Shown here piece by piece: positions 55,683 to 64,000 of a DNA stretch of 64,000 nucleotides; the stretch's first letter is position 1; every line of letters begins with the position of its first letter. Under the pieces are notes generated by a model. It had not been told where the DNA came from. It saw only the letters and a program-made list of their open reading frames with translations, and did not search any database. Origin of the DNA: DATFRY01 sp963764695. GTDB taxonomy: Bacteria > Myxococcota_A > Polyangia > Haliangiales > Haliangiaceae. The stretch covers positions 334,331-398,330 of the forward strand of contig CAVXTW010000026.1 of NCBI GenBank assembly GCA_963764695.1, written 5' to 3'. The position numbers and the translations under genes are program-made.

Positions 55683-56595
55683 CTACATGTCCACTTCGGT
55701 CGGCTTGAAGCGCATCGCCTCGACAGTAGAGCTCGACCTCGAAGCGGGCGACCTCCTCCTTGTTGGCCTCCTTCTTGGCTTCCTGCATCGAGATGATGCC
55801 GACGTGGTCGAGCTCGATGGTGGCCAGGGTCTCGTTGAGGTCCGGGCCCAGGAAGGTGATCGAGCCGGTCAGCTCATCGGTGTCGGAGCACTTGCCGTCG
55901 ATGACGAAGGTCTCGTGCCAGACCCGCCACGCCTCGATGTCGGCCATCGAGATGGTGAGCTTGAGGTTGGGGACCTCCACCTTGGCCGGGTGCTTGGTGG
56001 CCTCGCGGAACATGCCGACCTCGTCCTTGATGACCGCCTGCTTCCAGGTGAACGAGTCGACCTTCGCCACGCGCTTGCACGGCAGGTCGCCCAGCTCGAA
56101 GCGCCAGTTGCAGCACAGCCACTTCTTGGTCTTGTTGGCGATCTTGCTGTCCAGCTTCTCGCCGTTGCGCTTCTGGTAGCGGATGCGCTCCGGGTCGAAC
56201 TTGATCGTCATGTAGGCCGGCTCCTTGCTCGAGCCGTCCAGGGCCGGGATGGTGATCTCCGAGATGTGCGCGTCGGTGAACACGCGCGCGCTCTGCGCCT
56301 CGTAGTCGAAGTTGGCGGCCACCACCTCGCCGCTGCGCGACACGTGCTTCTTGAGGAACGACGCCTCGATCCACTCCCAGAAGCCCTTCGTCATGCCCAT
56401 GCCGATCTCGACACGGATCGGCTCGCACTCGACGGTGGCCAGGTGCTTCTTCTGGATGTTGTCCGGGCCGAGCTGGTGCACGGCCACGTTGCCCTTGTAG
56501 TTGCCGCCGCTGACCGACTTGACGTAGCCGGCGATGGCGCCGTCCAGCTCGAGGGCGAACCGTCCGGCGGTGTAGCTGCGATCGTTTGCTGCCAT
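55683..56595 (-). CDS. Double-length tail tube protein 1 (one-base frameshift in the read)
   Basis: From ATG 56595 the protein reads RFALELDGAIAGYVKSVSGG, IRVEIGMGMTKGFWEWIEAS, a middle link and a second tube-like unit, FTWKQAVIKDEVGMFREATK, LKLTISMADIEAWRVWHETF, ELTGSITFLGPDLNETLATI. Two gp19-like domains appear fused. The frame breaks at 55723, where TGCGAG reads TGTCGAG; removing the base gives LYCEAMRFKPTEVDM and a stop at 55683, 303 residues in all. A double tube could form trimeric rings with pseudo-hexameric symmetry. It follows sheath 1 and is presumably its partner. Confidence 0.85.
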
Positions 56596-56708
56596 TTGCG
56601 CTTCTCCTGATCCGGGTGAGTTTCCGCGTCATCACCACGGGTGCGCACGCCAGCCCCCCGGGCCGTACCGGGGAGGCAACGCCCACATCCGTAGTTCTCT
56701 CCCTGCTA

Positions 56709-56748
56709 CGGCGGGCCGCGGAACATGCTTCCTGTCCGCAGCCCGCCG
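56709..56748 (-). promoter_or_regulatory. Stem-loop between sheath 1 and tube 1
   Basis: CGGCGGGC-CGCGGA and TCCGCAGCCCGCCG form a 14-base stem with one mismatch and a 12-base loop in the 161-base gap between the two genes. There is no T tract, so it is more likely an mRNA processing or stability element than a terminator. Confidence 0.5.
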
Positions 56749-56756
56749 CCGTCGAA

Positions 56757-57996
<1,240 letters not shown>

Positions 57997-58124
57997 CCGA
58001 GATCCTCCTTCTTCCTTCGCCTGTTGCGCCGCCTGAGTTTGTTTTGGTCCAGGCCCGAGTCATTCGTGCTGGCCGCGAACCGTCCCGCGCGCTCGACGCC
58101 CCTGCCGAGCCCTTCACCCTCTAC

Positions 58125-58803
58125 CTACTTGCTGCCGAGCTGACGCCTGACCAGGTCCTCGCTGGTCGGCCCCTGTTCGAATCGAACCCTCCGGAGCGTT
58201 GAGGTCGCGAAAGCCGAGTTGCCTCTCTTGTACGCGCCGGAAAGGCTCCATCTCCTCTGGGACGATCGGGACGGCCGTCCAGGCTTGAATTGCCGGGCGG
58301 ATCGGCTGGTTGAGACTCCCCCAGAAGCGGGCCAGGGTGCCCTCGTCCAGCCGGGTGGACAGCAGAACATTGAGCTTGAAGTCGTCGTCGAACGAGCCGC
58401 CGCGCAGCTTGTCGCGGCCCATGGACGGGTTCTCCATGACGGCGCGGATGGCCAGGCCCAGCAGCAGCTGCTCGTCCTCGGGCGTCTGGGCCCAGGTCGA
58501 GACGAGATAGTCGAGTCGGATCCACAGGCGGCGGCGCCGGCGGAACTCCTCGATGGTGCCGTCGTCCTTCTGGACGGTCACCAGCTCGCTGGTCACGTGG
58601 CCGTCAACGCCCTCGGTGTCGAGCGAGACCTGATACAGGTACACCGACACGGCCGGCAGCTTCCCCTCGATCGCGTCCGGCTTGGGCGCCTGGTCGACGA
58701 TGTGCACGCGCTTGTAGCCGGCGCGCTTGAACTCGTCCTGGAGGAAACGCGACAGGGAGTCCGACGTTTCCTTGATGATGTGGTGCTGCGGAGTCCCCGT
58801 CAT
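58125..58803 (-). CDS. DUF4255 / Pvc16-like tail terminator (one-base frameshift near the end)
   Basis: The product starts HHIIKETSDSLSRFLQDEFK and contains PAVSVYLYQVSLDTEGVDG, RRRLWIRLDYLVSTWAQTPE and DEQLLLGLAIRAVMENPSM, the DUF4255 (Pvc16 N-terminal) family that caps the tube and sheath. The uncorrected frame ends at 58114 with an Arg/Gln tail. Removing one base at 58185-58186 gives ERQLGFRDLNAPEGRFEQGP followed by TSEDLVRRQLGSK and a stop at 58125, 225 residues, which looks more natural. It is the first CIS gene; GGGGAAGGGG lies before its ATG, and a weak promoter TTGCGT-18-TCAAAT lies upstream. Confidence 0.9.
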
Positions 58804-58888
58804 TCCCCTTCCCCGGGATGGTGATTTGACGTCGGCAGGCCGGGTCCACGCAAGTGGGACCTTTCGATTTCCGTGCTACAAGCCCGCC

Positions 58889-59221
58889 GTGGGTCGGGCC
58901 CGGCGGCACGTGTTCGTCTGCACCCAGTCGCGACCGCACGGCGGACGACCAGCCTGCGGCCTGCGCGGCGGGCCGGAGCTTCTGGCCGCCCTGCGCGAGG
59001 CGGTGGCGTCGCGGCCCGACCTCTGGGACGTGGCCGTCACCGGCTGCGAGTGCCTGGGCCCCTGCTTCGACGGCCCCAACGCGGTGGTCTACCCGGATGG
59101 TGTCTGGTACGCGGGTGCGGGCCCTTCGGATGTCGCCGATCTCGTCGAAGAGCACCTGGCCGGCGGCCGGCCAGTCGCCCGCCTGGTGTACTCCTTCGGC
59201 GAGGACGACGGGGACGACTGA
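58889..59221 (+). CDS. (2Fe-2S) thioredoxin-like ferredoxin domain protein, second copy
   Basis: The 110-residue product has Cys11 in HVFVCTQ, Cys23, and the later pair Cys55/Cys59 in CECLGPCFDGPNAVVYPDG, the pattern of small [2Fe-2S] thioredoxin-fold ferredoxins; the GPNA(V) step after the last Cys is characteristic. GTG 58889 starts with GRARRHVFVC. It is divergent from the CIS operon and likely independent of it. The 132 bases after its stop, up to the SprT gene, show nothing beyond short GC-rich repeats. Confidence 0.88.
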   Translation: MGRARRHVFVCTQSRPHGGRPACGLRGGPELLAALREAVASRPDLWDVAVTGCECLGPCFDGPNAVVYPDGVWYAGAGPSDVADLVEEHLAGGRPVARLVYSFGEDDGDD

Positions 59222-59353
59222 AAGGCCGGCCGCGGGCTGCCATCCGGGTCGCATGGCCCGGTGTGTCGGACCACGGGACCGGATGTTGCGCGCCGCCGAG
59301 CTAGCTCGCGTCCGCGGCGTCGGCCGGCGCGGCGTCGGCCGGGGCGGGCGGGG

Positions 59354-60283
59354 TCAATACGTGAGGATCTCGTCCAGGTGGGCGCGTTCCCACGCGCGCG
59401 CGCGCTCGTAGTGCTCGTAGCGCGCCTCGTCGGCGAGAAAGGCGGGTGTGTGGAACTGACGCCGGCCGTTCACCAGGGTCGCCTGATGAACCTGGTGAAG
59501 CATCTCGTGATAGACGATCCACTCCACGAAGTAGCGCGGCACGAAGCTGCGGTCGAGCGAGCGGTGCACGCGGATGAGCTTCTCCTCGACCGAGTAGGAG
59601 CCCATCTTGATGCTGTTGCGGCGGCGCGGCTTGCCGCACTTCTGTCCCCAGGTGATGCGCGCCTGGATGGCTCCGGCGAAGTAGCGCCGGTTGAGGTCGT
59701 CGAACATCTCTTGTAGCTCGAAGTGGCGGCCGCGCGTCTCGATGGTGATGGGCGCGCGGCTGCGGCCGAGCGGACGCACGCGGTGCTGGTGCGTGTCGAT
59801 GAAGGCGCCGAGCACGCGCGACGCGGTCGGATCGTTCTGTCCGATGTAGCGGGCCAGCGCGCGCGTCACGATCGGGTCGGCGTCGGCGAACATGTGATGG
59901 AGGCGAACGCGATAGCGCGGCCCGCGCGTGTGATCGCGGCGGACCGAGATCATCGTGTGGCGGTTGTCGGTGAGCGTCACCGACAGAGATCCGCGCGGCA
60001 GGTGGGCGCGGATGCGCCGGGTCAGGCTGAGCTCTGCGCGATCGAGGTACGCGTCTGCCTCGGCCGCGGCCAGGTCGGCGGTATCGGACTCGCGCGCGAC
60101 GGCAGGCGCCGCGTCTCCGCGCCCGGTGTCATGTGCAAAGCTCGGCCACGGACTCGCGGGCAGGTACGCGCGCTGTCGCAGCTCCTCGACGAGCGCGGTC
60201 GCCCGCGACACGGCCGCAGCGGCAGCCCCGGTGCGGGGTTCTCGCTGCGCTGAATGCTGCGAGGTTCGGATGAGCGGTCTCAC
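59354..60283 (-). CDS. SprT-like zinc metalloprotease-domain protein
   Basis: The 309-residue protein carries HEMLHQ at about residues 259-264 in FVEWIVYHEMLHQVHQATLV, with FELQEMFDDLNRRYFAGAI and ARITWGQ upstream and RRQFHTPAFLADEARYEHY downstream, the SprT-like order. SprT/Spartan proteases in eukaryotes remove DNA-protein crosslinks; bacterial members are poorly known. The basic N-terminal ~200 residues (LTRRIRAHLPRGSLSVTLTD) have no recognised domain. GTG 60283 has AAGGAG five bases upstream; the GTG at 60289 would overlap that site. It lies upstream of the CIS operon but beyond a divergent gene. Confidence 0.85.
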   Translation of the reverse strand: MRPLIRTSQHSAQREPRTGAAAAAVSRATALVEELRQRAYLPASPWPSFAHDTGRGDAAPAVARESDTADLAAAEADAYLDRAELSLTRRIRAHLPRGSLSVTLTDNRHTMISVRRDHTRGPRYRVRLHHMFADADPIVTRALARYIGQNDPTASRVLGAFIDTHQHRVRPLGRSRAPITIETRGRHFELQEMFDDLNRRYFAGAIQARITWGQKCGKPRRRNSIKMGSYSVEEKLIRVHRSLDRSFVPRYFVEWIVYHEMLHQVHQATLVNGRRQFHTPAFLADEARYEHYERARAWERAHLDEILTY

Positions 60284-60316
60284 CGTCACTCCTTGCGATT
60301 CGTTCGTTCAGGCCTG

Positions 60317-60336
60317 TCCACAGGGCCTGTGGATAA
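60317..60336. promoter_or_regulatory. 17-bp palindrome overlapping a perfect DnaA-box sequence
   Basis: TCCACAGG-G-CCTGTGGA (60317-60333) is a perfect palindrome, and TGTGGATAA (60328-60336) equals the reverse complement of the DnaA box TTATCCACA. It lies about 35 bases upstream of the SprT-like gene. Operator or DnaA-titration site are both possible; a single box does not make an origin. Confidence 0.4.
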
Positions 60337-60788
60337 CTGACAAAGCACGTGCATCCGAAATCTCGTTTGATTTCGATCGAGTCCGGGTGCGGGGAGTTGC
60401 ACCGTCGGGCCCCTGCCGACTTCAAAAATGGTATCAGCGGTGCCTGACGTGGATCGAGTTTGCTGAGCTCCCGGCCGGACGTTTAACTGGCCGAGACCTC
60501 GCGGCTCGCACCGAGGCGGCGTCGATTCTCGCCGAAAAACCACGCGATCCGATCCCTTGGAGCGATCCCTCACCGACGGGGACAGAGGAAACTTGCCCCA
60601 CCCACCTCGCCTGTGAGTGCCGTTATCAGCCGGGGCCGGACGTGGCGTTCACCGGCAGATGATCCGAAGATGTCGGCTCCGGCAGGCGGGGGAATGTGAC
60701 GCCAGTGGTTGAGGCTCTCTCACCGCCAGCGCTAGGGTGTCTGGCCATTCGTCCGTTCCGGCCGGGGTTCCATAGGAGGGCTTAGCTC
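60337..60788. other. Intergenic region, no gene seen
   Basis: About 450 bases between the SprT-like gene and the rightward lipoprotein gene hold no convincing coding frame. The base composition is less GC-rich than elsewhere (for example around 60360-60440). The right end carries the lipoprotein ribosome site AGGAGGG eight bases before ATG 60789; I could not identify a good promoter pair. Confidence 0.5.
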
Positions 60789-62483
60789 ATGCAGCGTTTG
60801 TTCAGACGTTCTTCACCTATCTTTCTCTCGGGCCTCCTCGCCCTCTTCGGCGCCGCCGCCTGCGGCGACGACGACGGCGGCGGCGACGGCGCCAGCGACA
60901 CCGGCGACGACGACGACGGCTGCGACGGCGCCGACGACGACGACGGGCGCGACGGCGCCGACGACGACGGCGGGCCGGATGCCGACGTGCCCGAGATCGT
61001 CCGCCAGGGCACCGTGGCCATCACCGAGACGAGCGTGACGAACACCGCGGTGCAGTCTCCGGCGCGGTGGTCTCGATCTCGTACGTCGACCTCGAGAGCG
61101 TGACGGTCGCGCCGGTCGAGGGACTCGAGAACGGCATCGGCGGCTGCGCGGTCACCGTTACGACGTCGCCGCGGCGACGCCGAGCCGACCTGGTCGACGA
61201 GGGCCCGATCACGGTCACCGGCACCGCGAACGGCGATTCGTGCGGTTCACGGATCAGGGTACTCTGCCAGTCAGGGGGGGGGGGGAGGGGGGGGGGGGGA
61301 GGGAGGGGGGGGGAAGGAAGGGGCGACGGCGGCGAGCCCGATGCGGCGCCGCCCGTGACTCGCAGCGGGCTCCTCGCCATCACGGACACCACGATCACCA
61401 ACCCGGGCCTACCTGGCGAGCCGATTCAGGGAGCGGTCGCCTCGATGAACTACATCGACGATCAAACCGTGACCGTCGAACCGCTGGACGGGTTCAACAC
61501 CAGCCCGCCGTTCGACAGCTGCCTGATCACCGTCTACGGTAAGGGCGACCAGGAGGGCACGTCGGTGGATGAGGGCGCCGTCACGGTCACTGGTACCGCG
61601 AACGGCGAGTTCGTATGCGGATACAACAAGGCGCTCGAACAGTACGCCTGTCAGTCAACCAACCCCGCCATCGCTGGCGGAAGCGCGGCGGGCGCCACGC
61701 TCGAGGACACCAGCAGCACGTTGGTTCTAGGTGGCGCGAAATTCCCGCCCGAGATGCAAGGGATGACGATCTCGCTGACCGGTTTCGGAGATCAGGATGG
61801 CCAGTATCCCATCCTTGAGGTCGGTGAACAATTGTCACCTTGCGCCTTGCGGGCGTCGAAGCCGAAGTAAATGCGGGCCCCGACGCGACCTTCGCCACGT
61901 TCGTCGGTGCTTCGCCGATTCCCAACCAGTATGGGTTCAACTTCCTCAATAGCGACGCGAAGTCGGCCGTCACCATCTCCAAGGCGGCGTCGGAGATCGT
62001 GCCTGCTTTCGACGTGGAGGTTACCCCGCGCGGCGAGGGCTTCGCGCTTGCTGCGGGATAGCGCGCAGCCGCATGAGCTGCCCACCGCGATCGCCGGCCG
62101 CCGAGGGGACGTTGTCTTCTCTTGCGGGGACAGCTGTGGCACGGATCCGGCTCCGGGCGCTGGTCAGCTCGGGGTCATGGTCATCAATGGTGAGACGACC
62201 GACGGCAAGCTGACCGATCCGAGCCCCATCGCCATGCCGACCGGCCACGAACTACGCCACGTTCCAGTGCATCGGAGTGCAGGACAGCGTGACCATTCCG
62301 GCTGCCGCCATGGACGCGATCCTCGGGACCAACCCGACCCGCATCCAGGTCACGGTCGGCCGCTTCCTGGCGTCGATCCAGACGGTACCCGACGCGGCCA
62401 CCACCAACGTTGTCGTCGGCCACAGCGTGACCGGCTTCACGACGGTCGAGGCGGCCCCGCCCACGATTTCCCGCCGCAAGTAG
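60789..62483 (+). pseudogene. Asp/Gly-rich surface lipoprotein with repeated beta-domain, multiple frameshifts
   Basis: The start is clear: AGGAGGG, ATG, basic n-region and lipobox GAAACGDDD. An Asp/Gly-rich spacer follows, then two related domains: first TVAITETSVTNTAV with VSISYVDLESVTVAPVEG, second LLAITDTTITNPGL with ASMNYIDDQTVTVEPLDG; both end TVTGTANG. Further coding sequence (GEQ, then TLRLAGVEAEVNAGPDATFA, ISKAASEIVPAFDVEV, DSVTIPAAAMDAILGTNPTR) is spread over changing frames up to the TAG at 62481. At least four indels are needed to join it, plus a poly-G tract. Whether gene decay or read error, the ancestral product was a ~560-residue myxobacterial-type surface lipoprotein. Confidence 0.65.
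61274..61323 (+). repeat. Poly-G/A low-complexity tract
   Basis: About 50 bases consist almost only of G with scattered A (tcaggggggg onward, then gggagggagggg). It falls where an Asp/Gly codon repeat (GGCGACGAC-type) like the one at 60880-60980 would be expected. A collapsed or miscalled repeat is likely; a true G-quadruplex-forming tract is the alternative. Confidence 0.7.
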
Positions 62484-62510
62484 CGACCAGCAAACGCCAG
62501 GCTAGATTCA

Positions 62511-62540
62511 ACGGCGCGCCTTCGGGCGCGCCGTTTTCTT
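62511..62540 (+). terminator. Rho-independent terminator with TTCG tetraloop
   Basis: ACGGCGCGCC (62511-62520), loop TTCG and GGCGCGCCGT (62525-62534) form a perfect 10-bp stem followed by TTTCTT. It ends the rightward lipoprotein gene 28 bases after its stop and lies between convergent genes. Confidence 0.88.
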
Positions 62541-62570
62541 CGGCAGCGATATCGGACGTGCGGGGTCCGA

Positions 62571-64000
62571 CTACTCCAGCACCCGCACCGGATCGACATC
62601 GGCCGGTGTCTCGTTGTCGCCGATCCTGTCGGTATGACCCAGGCCGAGTTCACCCTTGTTGTTCGATCCCCAGCAGCGCAAAGCACCGTCCATCAACAGA
62701 GCGCACATATGTGCTGATGGGCTTCCGTGTCGAGAGCTGAACCGCCAGCCCGCCAATCGGGACATCGCCGGCTGATGCTGGCGTCTCGTTGTCGCCAATG
62801 GTCTCGCCGTCGCCGTAACCCAAGACCCCGAGTGTCAACCCCGGAAAACGTCCTGGCTCGTCCCCAGCAACGGACCGCGCCGCTGGTCAATCGTCCACAC
62901 CGGGCAACCCCTGCCATGGCGACCTCCGCGACCTCACCACCCAGGTCGATGTTGCCGGCGCTGGCCGGGGTCTCGTCGTCGCCGATGTCCTCCGTCTCCT
63001 GATAGCCAAGGGTCTCAAGCGGACGACTTCGCTCGGCCCCCGATACCCCAGCATCGGAGGCGGCCACCCGAGAGTAGAGCGCAGGTACTCCCCTTCCCCG
63101 CGCCCACCAGCGAGACGCTGCCGCCCACGTTGACGTTCCCCGCCTGTGCCGGCGTCTCATCATCGCCAATGGACTCCGAGCCGCCTTGTCCCAGCGGGCC
63201 CGTCGAGAAGTCCCCCAACGCGGTTCCCCAGCACCGGACGAATCCACCCTCGATGATCGCGCAGGTATGGTGATCGCTCGTGCTCAGGAAGGAAGCCTTG
63301 CTCCCGAGTTGCACGGGACTGCGTGAACCTGGGACCTCGTTGTCGCCGATCCTCTCCTGGTCGCTGGTCCCGAGCTCGAAAACCGTGCTGAGCCCCCAGC
63401 ACCGAACGTCGCCCGTGTCGAGCAAAGCGCATGCATGACTGCCGCCCGCAACAATCTGAGCAACCGCGCCGCCGAGCTCCACGTCCGGTAGAACGTCCGG
63501 CGTTTTCCCGGCGCCAAACAGATCATCTGTGTGGCCATAGCCACAGCAGCCCCACCTTGTTCTGGCCCCAACAGCGGACGTTGCCCGACTCGTAGAGCGC
63601 GCACGTAAACTGGTCGCCGGCCGCCACTTGCTTGACGCCGTCCTCCGGTCGGAACGTCACCGGCCTGGTACGGGTGCTCATCGTCGCCAATGTCATCGAT
63701 CCGCGGATAGCCGAGAGCGATCCCGTCCCCAGCAGCGCAGTCCCCCGTCGCTCAGGACGGCGCAGGCGTGCTCGCGCCGACGCGACCTGGACGATGCGGC
63801 GCTCGGTCGCGGCGTCTGACGACGAGCCGCCGCTGTCGTTGCCCGGGCCGGCATCGGTCTTCGGGCCGGCATCAGATTGGGGGTTGGGATCTGCGATGCA
63901 GGTACGGGGGATGCCTTCCGAGTCGGGGTACTCGCCGTTGAGATCGCAGAAGGGGCGGTCCGGATCGGGGCACTCCATCTGCTGATCGCAGTAGAGCGGG
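62571..64000 (-). pseudogene. RCC1-repeat surface protein, frameshifted, N-terminus beyond window
   Basis: Four or more blocks in different frames carry RCC1-type repeats with the pattern CALxxxGxxxCWG: FTCALYESGNVRCWGQNKVG, HACALLDTGDVRCWGLSTVF, HTCAIIEGGFVRCWGTALGD, STCALLSGGRLRCWGIG and MCALLMDGALRCWGSNNKGE. Each is followed by an IGDNETP or IGDDETP step and a GG-x-V strand. The N-terminal part near the window end has ECPDPDRPFCDLNG and a DAGPKTDAGPGND spacer, typical of myxobacterial exported proteins. RCC1 repeats build a seven-bladed propeller. Several single-base indels break it; at 63543 removing one A restores GQNKVGLLGYGHTD. Confidence 0.7.

Noticed and set aside
60328..60336. Replication origin
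   Set aside because: Only one DnaA box is seen, without an AT-rich unwinding region or neighbouring dnaA/dnaN genes.

Overview
The window is very GC-rich DNA from what looks like a member of the Myxococcota (delta-proteobacterial lineage). The signs are Hanks-type kinases with Zn-ribbon or membrane-anchored architectures, an AgmX/PglI-type lipoprotein, a membrane sensor of a kind I know from Myxococcus-like genomes, Asp/Gly-rich and RCC1-type lipoproteins, and long Ala/Pro/Gly-rich proteins. I saw no rRNA, tRNA, CRISPR array, transposase or integrase.

Layout. (1) 1-3.2 kb, minus strand: a tightly overlapping operon thiolase, 3-hydroxyacyl-CoA dehydrogenase, enoyl-CoA hydratase, acyl-CoA dehydrogenase (acetyl-CoA/butyryl-CoA interconversion or short-chain beta-oxidation), preceded by two tandem palindromes that look like an operator. 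(2) 3.3-25.5 kb: housekeeping and signalling genes, including a cysteine desulfurase, an MshEN-type protein, a double cNMP-domain protein, two ferredoxin/lipoprotein-type proteins, a DUF2520/nadD/NamZ cluster, a membrane sensor, two Ser/Thr kinases, a PP2C phosphatase, a cytochrome c, two paralogous lipoproteins and a four-helix-bundle (IVP) gene in a cassette bounded by inverted repeats. (3) 25.5-25.8 kb: a ~225-bp near-perfect palindrome that closes the next operon. (4) 25.8-58.8 kb, minus strand: a nearly uninterrupted operon for a contractile injection system (CIS) of the extracellular/phage-tail-like type. Transcription runs from 58.8 kb down: terminator/cap protein (Pvc16-like, DUF4255), sheath 1, double-length tube, assembly chaperone, DUF6760, sheath 2, tube 2, a 1,532-residue Ala-rich protein, tube-initiator, gp27-like hub, two gpV/gp5-like spikes (one with a collagen/elastin-like tail), PAAR tip, Zn-ribbon protein, gp25, baseplate J, a PASTA-gpI fusion, a conserved unknown, four FHA proteins, an AAA+ ATPase with DUF1257 (Ycf35) and DUF2997, a DUF4157 protein, a pentapeptide-repeat protein and an unknown. 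(5) 58.9-64 kb: a 2Fe-2S protein, a SprT-like metalloprotease, and two convergent surface-protein genes (Asp-rich lipoprotein and RCC1-repeat protein) that are broken by many frameshifts.

How it fits together. The CIS genes encode every part of a contractile particle (cap, sheath, tube, hub, spike, tip, wedge, ATPase). There are no capsid, terminase, integrase or TssJLM genes, so it is neither an intact prophage nor a type VI system. The four FHA proteins, the PASTA domain and the nearby kinases and PP2C phosphatase suggest Thr/Ser phosphorylation control of assembly or firing; this is inference. Several otherwise well-conserved genes (cysteine desulfurase, sheath 1, long tube, Pvc16, one FHA protein) each contain exactly one frameshift, always explained by one extra A on the plus strand, usually TCGAC read as TCGAAC. 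That points to systematic sequence error rather than decay, and I annotate these as intact genes with a corrected frame.
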